Assembly: GCF_000003605.2 (NCBI RefSeq)
Contig: NW_003107089.1
Coordinates: 894,959 to 947,663, forward strand
DNA length: 52,705 nt
Direction: 5' to 3'
Source: Saccoglossus kowalevskii
Taxonomy: Eukaryota > Hemichordata > Enteropneusta > Harrimaniidae
Shown piece after piece: positions 13,011-25,459 of the stretch. How positions within the stretch are numbered: the stretch's first letter is position 1; the number at the start of each line of letters is the position of its first letter. A model generated the notes under the pieces. The model had not been told where the DNA came from. It ran no database searches and saw only the letters and a program-made list of their open reading frames with translations. A program made the translations under genes and the position numbers.

Positions 13011-14008
13011 CAAATATTGTGTGAACAAAGTATTTGCCATGCTTTGAATACGTCGCATGCGACTCGCATTGAACTATAGGAGCGGTGTGATGACTGTGAC
13101 GCAGACAGGATATCACGCGTACCGAAAACCCACAAATGTCCCATAAAGTAGAAAAGTATATCGTGATATAGCTAGTACCCTTCTTGCAATTTCAAAGGCG
13201 TTCCATGCTATATATAATTTTGAAAACGATGCGATGACGGACTATACGGTACACTTGGTAAAAAAAGAACTTTCATCTTTCACTAACCTGTAAAGCATGT
13301 CACGCGACTCTGAGCTAAAAAAAAAACATTATTGGGTCAAGAATTGTTTGTATGGCTGATGAAACCATGGTAACATGATATGAAATAATGTGCGCATTAT
13401 AAAGCAATAATAGAAACTAATTGAGCCCTATGTTATACGAAATTACATTTAATTATCCGGGATCAAAGTAATATTTTTTTAATTTTATTTCATGGTAATA
13501 TTCATTTCACCCTGTCACATCAAAGCCACGTGTTTCCCGTTTCTGATTAGGTGGGGCCATGGCGGGCAGCGGCGACGTCGGCTGGACGATCGTGCTTTCC
13601 GCCTTGTCTGATTGCATTCAATCGTGAACTAATTTGCATGAAGTTTGTATCGTTCATTTCTCTTCTTTCTGATCTCACCGCCGGTTGCCACGCGTGTGGA
13701 GAGTTCAGTTGTCAATCTTGTTGTTGTGAAACTTTTTAATAATAATGTGACCCGGGGAGATTGGAATGAGCGGTCACACGTGTTTATTATACCAGTGCGC
13801 TGACAGCGACTTCAATAACAAATATTAAACAACTCAAAGTAATCAAGATTTGAAGTGGGTGACAGCTTTCCACGCTGAATTTTTGAAGTAACATGAAGTT
13901 GATGCGAAAATTGAAACTGAATTGGCTCCGTTGGTGGTAGAGCCAAACATTAGAAGCTCAGAAAGTCCCTCGACCTCAGATGCAATTAAAGAAATATACA
14001 TCATCATC

Positions 14009-14012
<4 letters not shown>

Positions 14013-14064
<52 letters not shown>
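14013..14064. repeat. (AT)26 tract flanked by TTTC/GAAA
   Basis: A 52-bp pure AT dinucleotide run preceded by CTTTC and followed by GAAAAAAAGG. The whole segment is therefore a perfect palindrome extended by TTTC/GAAA, and a likely cruciform-forming and slippage-prone site. Confidence 0.98.
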
Positions 14065-14068
<4 letters not shown>

Positions 14069-14357
14069 AAAAGGACCCCAGCAATTTAAGGTATCAATGT
14101 CAATGCCTCGTCGAAGTAACAGCATTTTTAATGTACCCATTCCCTATCAGTTGAGATGTAAACACGGAGAATTTGACAGAAACCCAATATACTTTAACAG
14201 CCTGTCGATGATGCACAGTTGCCGCATCTGCATTTCATACATATACCTGAATTCTCCGTTTAATTATTGACACAGTAAACTTCAATTAGTGAATGACCTG
14301 TCAATACTGTAGATTTGTAATTTTTGTCATAAATTTAGTCGTTTTTATCGCTCGCAT

Positions 14358-14550
<193 letters not shown>

Positions 14551-16332
14551 ACAATTATATGACTTCTTAGTGAAAAAACAAACTAGAAGAGCAGTCACGT
14601 GTTCATTGGTTTTCCCGCGACTGGAAATGAATTCGAGCATGTGCAAACGGCGAAAATAAAACTTGGTGTTGGGAGCAAATGTGTTTAAGCGATTCTATCA
14701 CTTGGACCGAATCCACCAGCTTGTTACATTGGCAACAATCAAAAGATATTTTCTAAAAAAAAAATTGCTTTAGACTCAATATCCCACAATTCTCGCGAGA
14801 GTGGGGAGGTGTGATGACACTAATATAAACTGTCAATGTAATGTGGAGGGCGCTATAACAATATGATCTCGTTCGTGACGATGACAGCCGCGTAATGAGT
14901 TGACATGTCCAGTATTATCTACAACAACTTCCATCGATGTAAAATCGTTTTCACAGTGAACTAAACAATGCTCTTACTGTAACCTTGACATAGATCGTAT
15001 AATTACAGAATAAATAAAATAAATGAATAACTGCACACCACTTCGTGAGCAAATCATGTTCGTACCAATCAAGTACCTATAGAGTGAAATCTACCAATAC
15101 CCATGTGTCTTCTGCTTATATTCATACGGCATGTGTTTTTTAATTTTCGCTCTTCCGGTTTGTATTTTCTTCCCTGGACGATTTTTGTTGATGATTGGTA
15201 TGATTTTTCAACATTCTATTTTTTTTTTTTATTTGTATAATTTAATTTGATTGAAAAGATATGATCTGTGTGTCTGTTTCGGCGAGTCATCGTCAAACTT
15301 CAACGATTTTTGTTTGTAATATGGCCAACCATATTCTATGGGTCTTTTTGTTTCTCGTGAACAGCGAAATTTTGGGATCGAATAACTATGATTGATGATG
15401 TTAGCTATCAGTTGTGTTTAGATCCAGTCACCTTTCGTTTGGCGGGGGGGTCAGGTGCTTGGAAAAATATAACGTTGAATATTATCTTTAAAAAAAATCA
15501 GCAAGTTCAACTACAGTGCTATTAAGACACGTCACATGATAAATTGCTTTGATTTATTGTTCTCTCGCTGCGTGGCTTCATTTGTTGAATGCATCTTTGT
15601 ACATTTCCTCTCAAACTAATTTCTGCAACGTGGCGGAAACGTGTCTGAGTGCGACAGTGGTGCACGGTGCAAGCGCAGCGTCCCGCGCCGAGTCAATGCA
15701 AAGGGCAACCTCTAACAACTGCGTTTGCAACACTGCGCGTGCCGCCGACCTATCGCCTTTCTTTTCTCCGGTACAGAGACCGTGTGTCTCTCGTCGCATT
15801 GTGCCAAGTGCGCCGATGCCTGGGGGAAGTTTCGGTACTCACGACCACTCTCTACTTATGTGCGTCACACTCTTACCTACCGCCGTGAAAATTGTTGTTC
15901 GTCGCAATTGGCATGTTTTCAACATCTATTTTTTTTTTACGTTGGAGAAATAAGATTTACAAATTGATCTCTTTTTACTGTCATCCGCTGACAGCCGCGG
16001 AAATGTAGATTATGAGGAATAATAGAGCATTGTATATTTCTCTGAGTTTATTAGTCAGCTCGGCGATACACATGCACGTATGCTCGTAGGAATTAACTTT
16101 TAACTGTGCACGATCAAATATATTATTTTTTCTCGCGTTGTGAAAATAAATTCAGCATTTTTGATTTGGAAATTATACAAACAAAGTCTTTGAATATTGA
16201 CAATATATCGCCTCAATTCACCGGGAATTCTAATCACATAGCACAGCGCGGCTCAGTGATTCTAGCCACGCCGCGCTGCTTTCTGTTTGGTATTCCACGT
16301 GTAAAAAGCATATAAGCCGTGTGTTCGGGGAA

Positions 16333-16500
16333 CAATGTGTGGTTTTTACCTCAACTTAGGCGCAGTCGATAATCGTCGTTAATACTGTGCAATTGCGGTC
16401 TAATATAGTTGTAGGCCTGCGTCATCCCATTAGTTTTCACGGCATACAGCCATGGACGGGAACAAAGAGGCGACATTCGGTGACTTTGCGATGACGTGAC
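16333..16500 (+). repeat. dispersed repeat family, copy A
   Basis: Aligns in order with the reverse complement of 34631-34780. Shared blocks are GTGGTTTTTACCTCAACTTA, AGTCG-TAATCGT, GGTCT-ATATA, TTGTAGGCCT, CCCATTAGT, GGGAACAAAG and GATGACGTGA. Identity is perhaps 70-75% with a short insertion in copy A (around 16438-16450). The first half also matches 27953-28045. No open frame, poly(A) tail or RNA polymerase III promoter box is evident. An old SINE/MITE fragment or a repeated regulatory sequence are both possible. Confidence 0.75.
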
Positions 16501-16959
16501 GTGACTGCAAGATAACATATTAGTACGTTTACGGTAATACCATGGGATGGTCTTGACGTAGAGGGCATAGTATGCATATATACACATTCTGGTTGCCCAC
16601 GTATTATTATTTTTTTAAATTGGGGATTTCGACTCCATCTATTCGTACTTTCTTTTTGTAAAACACGTGCACAAATTCGAATAGTTTTACTCGACAATTA
16701 CTAGGCCATGTCAATGTCTACAGTTGAACTAAAGAGAATAAATAATAAAAACAAAGTATTCCTCAAAACCCGACCTCATTGAAAATTACGCGCCTTGTTC
16801 ATAAATGTATAATCATGCTAACAATGACCATTGCGCAATAGTGTGTCGCTGACATCTGCACACGAGTCAATTACCTTGACAGGTGACATATTTGTGTTTT
16901 AGCAGTACACCCTAATATTGAATTATGGGAAATAGACGAATTTCGCGAGATCTGAAGTA

Positions 16960-16992
16960 AAAAAAATGAAAAAATGAAAAAATGAAAAAATA
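16960..16992. repeat. (AAAAAATG)n microsatellite
   Basis: Four consecutive A6TG-type units, the last ending in AAAAAATAG. Confidence 0.93.
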
Positions 16993-17500
16993 GCTTCGCG
17001 TTCAACACAATATAATTAACAGAATGTGTTTATCACATCACCGATCACCCCGTCATTTCTGAACACATTAAGCCGGCATTTAATAGACTCACCGCCGACA
17101 GAACATAGGGACATATGTGGTACTGGTATCCAATAACCGTATGGGCACACTTTTAAATAAACGACGATTGCAGCTCAGCGTTCTTACTGAAGCTTTTGTT
17201 CTTATATACCAGAGACGGGCGCAGAAGTTGTGGTTACCAAATTACGTGCAATGATATACGTGAATTCGTAATAAAAGTAATAGTGCGGCGCATTGTAGTG
17301 CAACCCATCTACATACACCCATGGATATTACGGTTCACGAATGACAGATACAAGCTGGAATAGCGTTGTTCCGGTCCCCGATCGGGTCATCGGGGATACA
17401 CTGATTGGTGAACTAGAATAATATGAGATCAAAACGATCGACGTATATATACATAGTAAACAAAAACTACTGGTGTAAGAGGAAATGAATTCTATTAATT

Positions 17501-20500
17501 TTGTGTCGCCAGATTGGACTTGGGGATTGCGGAATATGGGTAAATGTTTCTTCAACTGCGTTATTGAAACCTGTTTGGGTTCATTGCCGTTAGCAGGGTG
17601 GGTTGGGTGTATGGGTGAATTGTCTCACACCCATTTCTTTGTCACCTCGTTGGGGTTAGTCAACGATGGCAGGGTGTGGTTGTGTGAATGGCGTTTCAAC
17701 TGCGTCTTTGTCATCTGATTGGGTTCATCAACGATAGCAGGGTGGGACTTAGGTTCATGTATTGGTGAATGGACTGCATTTTGTCACCAAATTGAGTGCG
17801 TGAGCGATACCACGGCGTGGTAGCGTGAATTGTCGAATGGTTTTTCAACTGTATCTTTGTCACCAGATTACGGCCATCACTGATAGGAGGAATGGGTTGC
17901 ATGTATGGGTCCTTCAACTGCGTCTTCATGGCCAATAGAAGGGTGGGGTTGGACGAATGGTGAATGGTTCTTCCACTGCATTTTTGTCACCAGATTTGGT
18001 TCATGGCCAATAGAAGGGTGGAGTGGGTGCACGGGTTAATGTTCTTTTAACTGCATCTTTGTCACCAGATTTGGTTCATAGCCAAAATAAGGGTGGGGTT
18101 GCGTGTATGGGTGAATGGTCCTTCAGCTGCATCTTTGTCACCAGATTTGGTTCATGGCCAAAATAAGGGTGGGGTTGCGTGTATGGGTGAATGATCCTTC
18201 AACTGCATCTTTGTCACCAGATTTGGTTCATGACCAATGGAAGGGTAGCGTGGGTGCATGGGTAAATGGTCCTTCAACTGCGTCAATTTAAGTCACCAGA
18301 ATTGGTTTGTGGCCAATAGACGGGTAGGTGGGTGCATGGGTATGGCCTGTCAACTGCAACTTTGTTACCAGATTTGGTTCCTGGCCAACATAAGGGTGGG
18401 GTTGGGTGTATGGGTTAATGCCCCTTCAACTGCATCTTAGTTACCAGATTTGGTTAATGGCCAATATAAAGGTGGGGTTGGCGTGTGGTTCTCAACTGCG
18501 TTTTTGTAACAAGGTTTGGTTAATGGCCAAATGAAGGGTGGAGCTGGGTGTATGGGTTAATGATCCTTCAATTGCATTTTTGTCACCAGATTTGGTTGAT
18601 GGTCAATAGATGGGTGGGGCTGGGTGTATCGGTGAATGGTTCTTCAACTGCATCTTTGTCGCCAGATTTAGTTCATGGCCAATATAAGGGTGGGGTGGGT
18701 ATATGGGTTTATGGCCTTTGAACTGCAACTTTGTCACCAGAATTGGTTAATGGCCAATAGAAGGGTGGGGTGGGCGCATGGTCATTCAACTGCATCTTAG
18801 TCACCAGATTTGGTTAATGGCCAATTAAAGGGTGGGGTTTGGTGTATGGGTTGATGACCCTCCTACTGCAACTTTGTTACCAGATTTGGTTCATGGCCAA
18901 TATAAGGGTGTGGTGGGTGCATGGGTGAATGGCCCTTCAACTGCATCTTTGTTACCAGATTTGGTTCATGGCAAATAGAAAGGTGGGGTTGGTGTGTGGT
19001 CCTCAATTGCATCTTTGTCACCTGATTTGGTTCATTACCAATAGAAGGGTGAAGTGGGTGCATGGGTTAATGGTCCTTCAACTGCACCCTTGTCACCAGA
19101 TTTGGTTGATGGTCAATAAATGGGTGGGGCTGGGTGTATCGGTGAATGGTTCTTCAACTGCATCTTAGTCACCAGATTTGGTTAATGGCCAATTAAAGGG
19201 TGGGGTTTGGTGTACGGGTTGATGACCCTCTTACTGCATCTTTGTCACCAAATTTGGTTCATGGCCAATAGAAGGTTGGGTGGGTATATAGGTTAATGGC
19301 CTTTCAACTGCAACTTAGGCACTAGATTTGGTTCATGGCCAATAGAAGTGTGGGGTGGGCGCATGGCCTTTCAACTGCATCTTTGTCACCAGATTTGGTT
19401 AATGACCAATATAAGGGTGTGTTAGGTGCATTGGTGAATGGTCCGTGAACTGCATCTTTGTAACCAGGTTTGATTCGTGGCCAATAGAAGGGGTGGGCTT
19501 GATGTATGGGTGAATTGTCCTACTGCATCTTTGTCACCAGATTTGCTTAATGGCCAATAAAAGGGTGGGGTTGGGTGTATGGGTTAATGGCCCTTCAACT
19601 GCAACTTTGTCATCCAATTTGGTCCATAGCCAATAGAAGGGTGGGGTTGGGTGTATGGGTGAATGGTCTTTCAGCTGCATCTTTGTCATCAGATTTGGTT
19701 CGTGGCTAATAGAAGCGTAGGGTGGGTACATGGGTGAATGGTCCTTCTACTGCATTTTTGTCATCAGATTTAATTGATTGCCAATAGAAGGATGGGGCGG
19801 GTGCATGGGTTAATGGCCCTTCAACTGCAACTTTGTCGCCAGATTTGGTTAATGACCAATAGAAGGGTGTGTTGTGTGCATTGGTGAATGGTCCGTAAAC
19901 TGCATCTTTGTAACCAGATTTGGTTCATGGATATTAGAAAGGTGGCGTTGGGTGTATGAGTTAATGGCTTTGAACTGCAACTTTGTCACCAGATTTGGTC
20001 CATGGCCATTAGAAGGGTGGGATTGGGCGCATGGGTGAATGGTCTTTCAACTGCATCTTTGCCACCAGATTTGATTCATGGCCAATAGAAGGATGGGGTG
20101 GGTGCATGGGTGAATGGTCTTTCAACTGCATCTTTGCCACCAGATTTGATTCATGGCCAATAGAAGGATGGGTTGGGTGCATGGGTGAATGGTCTTTCAA
20201 CTGCATCTTTGGCGCCAGATTTAGTTAATGGCCAGAAGAATGGTGGGGTTGGGTGTATGGGTAAATATTTCTTCAACAGCATCTTTGTCACCAGATTTGG
20301 TTCATAGCCAATAGAAGGGTGGGGTTATGTGTATGAGTGAATGGTCCTTCAACAGCATCTTTGTCACCAAATTTGGTCCATGGCCAATAGAAGGATGGGG
20401 TTGGGTGCATGGGTGAATGGTCCTTCAACTGCATCTTTGCCAGCTGACTTGATTCGCGGCCAGTAGACGGGTGGGTGGGTGTGTGTATGGGTGAATGGTG

Positions 20501-20516
20501 AATGGAACTTCAACTT
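17501..20516. repeat. 75-76-bp minisatellite, about 40 units
   Basis: The repeating unit contains, in order, CCAATAGAAGGGTGGGG, TGGGTGTATGGGTGAATGG, TCCTTCAACTGCATCTTTG and TCACCAGATTTGGTTCATGG. Units at the left edge (17500-17950) are most diverged. Three consecutive units at about 20030-20205 are almost identical and exactly 75 bp, giving a fake in-frame peptide repeat (MGEWSFNCIFATRFDSW). Most other units are 76 bp, so no frame stays open, and the array is not coding. Each unit has a CCAAT pentamer and a G-rich run on the plus strand. Divergence that falls toward the right suggests recent amplification there. Confidence 0.97.
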
Positions 20517-23500
20517 TTCGATAGAAGAAAAATGGGATAATTTCTTCAAGATGTAAATAATGAAGTACATGTTTGAAACTGAAACTGGATACTCAATGAG
20601 CGCAAGAGAATGCATATAAGCCAAGTTACTTAGTAGGTGTATACCGCATTATCAATGCAGGTGAGTAGCCAGTGAATGCATTTCTGTATAGTAGTCACGT
20701 TATTTAGCAGACAATCAACAATTGGGGCCGTCTTGTAGATACGACATTCATTCCTTTAATCACCTTTCAATTTATGTGTGCAGCGACCGGTGCTACTAAT
20801 TCTGTTACGATATCGATACGAAGAAATCATCCATATTACAAGTTGAATAGGTTATTGTTGACCAATTAACTTATCGTGTTTCACAAAATGTTCTCCGTGA
20901 GTGAAGCATGTGACTCGTCCCAGTTCACTGCGATCGCTCAGTAACCCCGGGCACATAAATACTCGGAGGTGTGGTTGACCGCGTGGCCGTATTCAGGTGG
21001 CAGTGTACTTCCCCGGGGTCTCGTTTCGATAGCAACGTATCCCCTTCAGTAGACGGAATCGGTTTCGAGAAGCGAGATGCAGCTTGTGATGACCTAATTT
21101 CACCTCGGTATTATCGGGCAGAAACTAAAGCATCGATTATTTCCTAATCGCGAATTCCCATCCCTAACGCGTTCTTACCACGTGATCAAAGTAATTAAGA
21201 TTTTAATTAAACTCACATTAAACAAAACGACGGGAAGAAGACAGGCGTAAGTGATAGGATGTATAGTCCTTTAATAACCCTCCCCATTACAGTGTATTTG
21301 TTTCTCGTTGGCAGGTTAATAACCGTGTCTATAATTTAATGTATTTCACATTCTCGGGGGATGGAGAATATCTCGAGGCAACTGCAAGTATCAAGGGGAT
21401 ACTCGGCGGGCTCTTAAATCTTCTTTGCTAGTGAACTTGGAAAAATGTGTCATTAACTTTTGAATTGAGATCGGAAATGTACGCATACTGCGGCAGGAGC
21501 CTGTGTATAATTCCGAGTACGCGTGGTAAAGAGATGGGAACACCTGCAGTATGGATCATTGACATGTTGTTGAAAGTAATGAAAGGAAACGATCAAGTCC
21601 CAATTTGAAGCAATGTGAGCTAAGGCGCGTATAAAGGGTGGCTCGTAGGGAGCATACACGAGGCAATCATGATGACGGCTCTGCGCTGAAAAACACACGG
21701 AGCAGCTGATGCCAGCGAAAACAATACCCGCTTTAAATGAGTATTTTTCAGTAATCCGCTGTTGAAAAACCGACAAAACCTTTCCAATTACTCTGATTGT
21801 TAGTTCAGCTCTAAATGCAGTCATACAAGGGTATTTTGTTTCAAAAGAGTCCTCATATGACAATCATCGCATATGTTAGAATGCACTTCAATTGGTTTAT
21901 TTCTATTTCTATATACAGAATAACGATTTCAAGCTAAGGACATCCACGTCGTTACTACCAGACGCGTAAATAACAGTCGTTAGGCCTGCGGAGTAATTGC
22001 TACATTGTATCGTTCTTTACACGCGTCGCCAATCGACTTACAGAATAAAACCACACATAAGTGGGCGGGGCAATAAAGTTACGACACTTGTTCTGTACTA
22101 GTAGTCGATTTCAAGTCATTACTAGCTGGGTCCTACTTCACTCTCCATTCATTCGCATTGCACGTAGTATATGTATTTGCAGTGAACCTACCCCGAACGA
22201 GGTGCTGCCATACAAATAAATACAATTGAGTTAACAAGCTGGTGACCCTCTCAGGACTCGCACAATGAATAAGGGCACATTTAAACATAACTCAGATTTC
22301 TTCATAGAAGTTGAGAAATTCGTGCAATTGACGATGATCGGGCAGTTTTTTTTAAATCACCGCCAATAAGTCTGCCGAAGTTCACAAGACATACTATAGA
22401 ATGTGGTCCCTAGTCAATGATTAATGAATGTGATTCAAAGCCAAGAAATTTGTTAATTTGAATCTGGAGGCAATATTCGCTAACTCGGTTATATGAATTT
22501 AATAAGTATCGTCGGGCGATTGTTGTTCAAACTACTGTTCGTTTGTTAGTTCGTTTGTTTGTTTGTTTGTTTGTTTGTTTGTTTGTTTGGTCTGATTTTA
22601 CCATATTCGGCCGTGTTCCGTGACATTACCAATTGCACCGGTATACCACAACTATTATTCACACTGAAAATACACATAATTATAACATTGTGCTATCATA
22701 AAAACATGTGATTCGATTAGTTTTGAAATATATCTGTCCCATTGTCAACGCATTGTGCAATATTATTGAACATTATTGTCTGTTATCGATTACGTCATGT
22801 ATTTTAGTGTATTATTTCACGATTATCGCGCTTTCTAATTCAAGTTCAATGTCGCCAATAATTGTGACGAGTCTCTACATCGATCATTGAAAGAACTTTG
22901 ATGTGCAGATTGGGTGTAACTATCGATCGGTAGCCGCCGACTTAATTCGCGCTATGCTGATGTCCAACCTTGCCGGCGGTGATTTAGCTTGCATTCACCA
23001 AAGCATTCGAAAACACACACGCGTACAATACAATTTGACTGTAAATAATGTTTTTCATTTTCTAGTAAGCATGATTTTACCATTTAGTATTTAATGCTTC
23101 AGTGCCCGGCAAAGAAGTAAGTTCGCAACGATATGGGAATCCCCGTAGGGTGAGTATTGGTTCGGTATATAGTGTCTTGTTCGATGGCGGTGTATTGAAT
23201 CGTTTCCGTGCGTACAACACTCAGCGGCGTTCTCTTCATTGTTACGCCGAGGAAATACTTCACGGAACCATACAGTCAGTGGGAATGCCGACAAAATGCG
23301 TGCAAATGGAGCAAATTATTTATAATTTAAATAAAAATTCCTCGCCTCCTTACGTCCCGAGTTTCACGCACCGTGCTAATGTAAAGGAGTCCCGGGGGAT
23401 CGAAGAAGTGATCGTGTTAAAACGAGTTAGTTCATTACGGAGAGGTTGCACCTTCGTCTCGAGCAATCTATAGTGCCTGCATAACGAAATTATCCCGTAA

Positions 23501-25211
23501 TACTCACGAGACAGGAATTGGTTGAAAGGTTCTTGGCGCTACAACGGATGATGTACACCTATCTATGCGTATAGTATGTGCACATCGATGTATGCTCTAA
23601 GCTGTACTCTATATAACGGGACGTTTACTAACCCTACACAAGACTCGACCAATGCATCCCATTTTTTTAATTCGATGCAAATTTGTCAACATAAGATCGA
23701 GATATCCTAAGTGATGACTGATATAAAAGTTGCGAATTGTTTCCAAAGTTATTCTCTGAACATTAGTGGCAATTGCTTGAGAAGGAATGACGGCAGTCTA
23801 ATATTTACCCAAATTAGCAAAATTTGAGATTTGGCCAATAAAGAAACGGACGTGTCTGAGCAAACCTTACGCAGTTGCAAAAGTACCCTGTATTGTTCTG
23901 GTGTCAAATCTATAAAATATAGGAGACATTGGAAGACCTTTTTTTTAAAGTAAACATAATTTAAGTCGTGCCTCATATAGATGTGTTATTATCTTGTTCG
24001 ATAAATGCTGTAAGCTTCAATGCTTTTTATGTGACTTAATTGTAATTTTTTTATTAATGGATATTTTCAATAAATAAACCCGGAGGCCAATTGTCATAAT
24101 GTGCCTGGCATCCGTCACTTAGTAGCTTCTGGACCGTCATCTCAATAAACAGCGCAGTCACGACGGTGGCGGCTTTCATGCACGAACTCACCAAAAAAAT
24201 CACCAGTCCATGTTCTGTCTTGAGATCAGAGATTCAAACGATATCATTATCACGCATGGCAGTATTGTTCGCAGTCTTCCACCACAATACGCAACGGTCG
24301 GGATTTGCCTCGAGGTGATATTTCATAATTTGTTTTATTGAATTCATGAGAGACGACGCTTGATATTTAAGGAGTACTCCACGTGGTTTACGTTAAAATG
24401 AACTTATTTCGACGCTTATATGAGAATATGTGTTTTATTACTTAATAATGCTTTCATCGCGAAGATTGAGAGTTAATAAATTTATATATGTGTGTAACAG
24501 TTGCAGTGACGCATATTACTCAATGCCCTAATTCGGTGTTAAGCCGATATTAAAAACGGAATTTCCTGTATATCGTGAACTGAACATGGGGGTGGAATAG
24601 GGATAGATCGTAAGAATCAGACAAACAACAAAAGTATGCAAAGGGCGTCATCATTCGTTTTGACAGACACTAAATCTGAAGACATCCGCATATATGCCCC
24701 CCTCTCCGTCCCGAGCTGACGGGGTGGTTCCAGTTGAATTGGGTGGAATCTGACATTTCCGGTATAACCAACCAACCAACGGTTCCTCGCTCTTCCATCT
24801 CCTGGACTTATCACAGTTTGTCTCCTATTGTGTTTCTCTGTATCGATACATTGATGATTTGATATTTGACGAAGGACTGTGAAAATTGTGAATATTTTCA
24901 TCATATTGCAAGTAGATATTTTCATGAGCTTGTGGATAAATCCCCCAGCTGAACTTGAAATATGAGAGAATAAGTGGAAAATACGATGGTATCGTTTAAT
25001 GTTTTGTGTTCTGGCGGAATTGCACTATCTTGTCACTCAATCAAATGCATCTGATCGATAGCTATAACCCTACGTAGGTTGTTGGTTTTTGAACGATCCG
25101 CGATACCACCTAAATGCCCAGATGCCGTTACAAATCAAACGGGGACTGTAATACGATACGGGGTGCTCTTCCACTTAAACTTGGATATCACCGTTATGTA
25201 TTTATGCAGCC
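20517..25211. other. non-coding stretch, no gene seen
   Basis: Unique AT-rich DNA with a TTTG microsatellite. The 136-codon minus-strand frame at 21453-21863 opens at TTG and shows no domain. A 123-codon plus frame at 23102-23473 is likewise unrecognised. A strong donor-like CAG|GTGAGT occurs near 20660. The right end (25069-25142) has a palindrome CCTACGTAGG and a short inverted repeat CCGTT/AACGG leading into the hairpin cluster. Confidence 0.55.
22553..22589. repeat. (TTTG)n microsatellite
   Basis: About nine TTTG units, preceded by imperfect units GTTCGTTTGTTAGTTC that look like a decayed start of the same array. Confidence 0.96.
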
Positions 25212-25459
25212 GATAACGTAGATCTACAATCTAAACGCTGTCTACGTTGTTCCACTCACCGGGTAAATTAAACCTTGTGAATTTAATCCCCGGTGATTTC
25301 GACTGGCGAATTAACCACGAATCTATTTTTATAGATTATAGATTTTATAATCTGTTATCACCTTTGAATCGCTTCCACATTAAAACGTACCGAGTGTCGT
25401 TGATAAGAACGCTGTAAGTCTTATCAGTATTCGGGAGGAAAACCGAATGTTTTTTTTTT
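25212..25459 (+). other. cluster of five inverted repeats ending in a T10 run (candidate structured RNA)
   Basis: Five consecutive stem-loops lie in about 250 bp. (1) AACGTAGA 25215-25222 with TCTACGTT 25241-25248; outer A-T and wobble pairs extend it. (2) TCACCGGG 25256-25263 with CCCGGTGA 25289-25296, continued inward by TAAATT/AATTTA after a 3-nt bulge: 14 pairs around a 10-nt loop. (3) AGATTATA 25333-25340 with TATAATCT 25346-25353, loop GATTT. (4) TGATAAGA 25401-25408 with TCTTATCA 25419-25426, loop of 10. (5) ATTCGG 25429-25434 with CCGAAT 25443-25448, followed at once by T10 (25450-25459), the form of an RNA polymerase III stop. Loops 1 and 4 both contain AACGCTGT at the 3' side. I do not recognise a known RNA family. 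The stems are read directly; that they form an RNA is inference. Stem 4 is also a pair of inverted GATA-factor sites, so a DNA role is an alternative. Confidence 0.3.

Noticed and set aside
15549-15953. 134-codon plus-strand frame
   Set aside because: It opens at TTG, has no domain or signal, and three other frames overlap the same bases. Length is within chance expectation for the window.
17287-17305. GCATTGTAGTGCA resembling the miR-33 mature sequence
   Set aside because: The match lacks a base in the seed-distal part and there is no surrounding hairpin.
21453-21863. 136-codon minus-strand frame, the longest in the window
   Set aside because: It begins at TTG, has no recognisable domain, and one or a few frames of this length are expected by chance in 52.7 kb.
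23102-23473. 123-codon plus-strand frame with an upstream TTTTCATTTTCTAG acceptor-like run
   Set aside because: A donor-like GAA|GTAAGT would cut the frame after a few codons, there is no homology I can recognise, and no partner exon is visible.
24617-24925. 102-codon minus-strand frame considered as a retrotransposon fragment
   Set aside because: No reverse transcriptase, endonuclease or zinc-knuckle motif is present.
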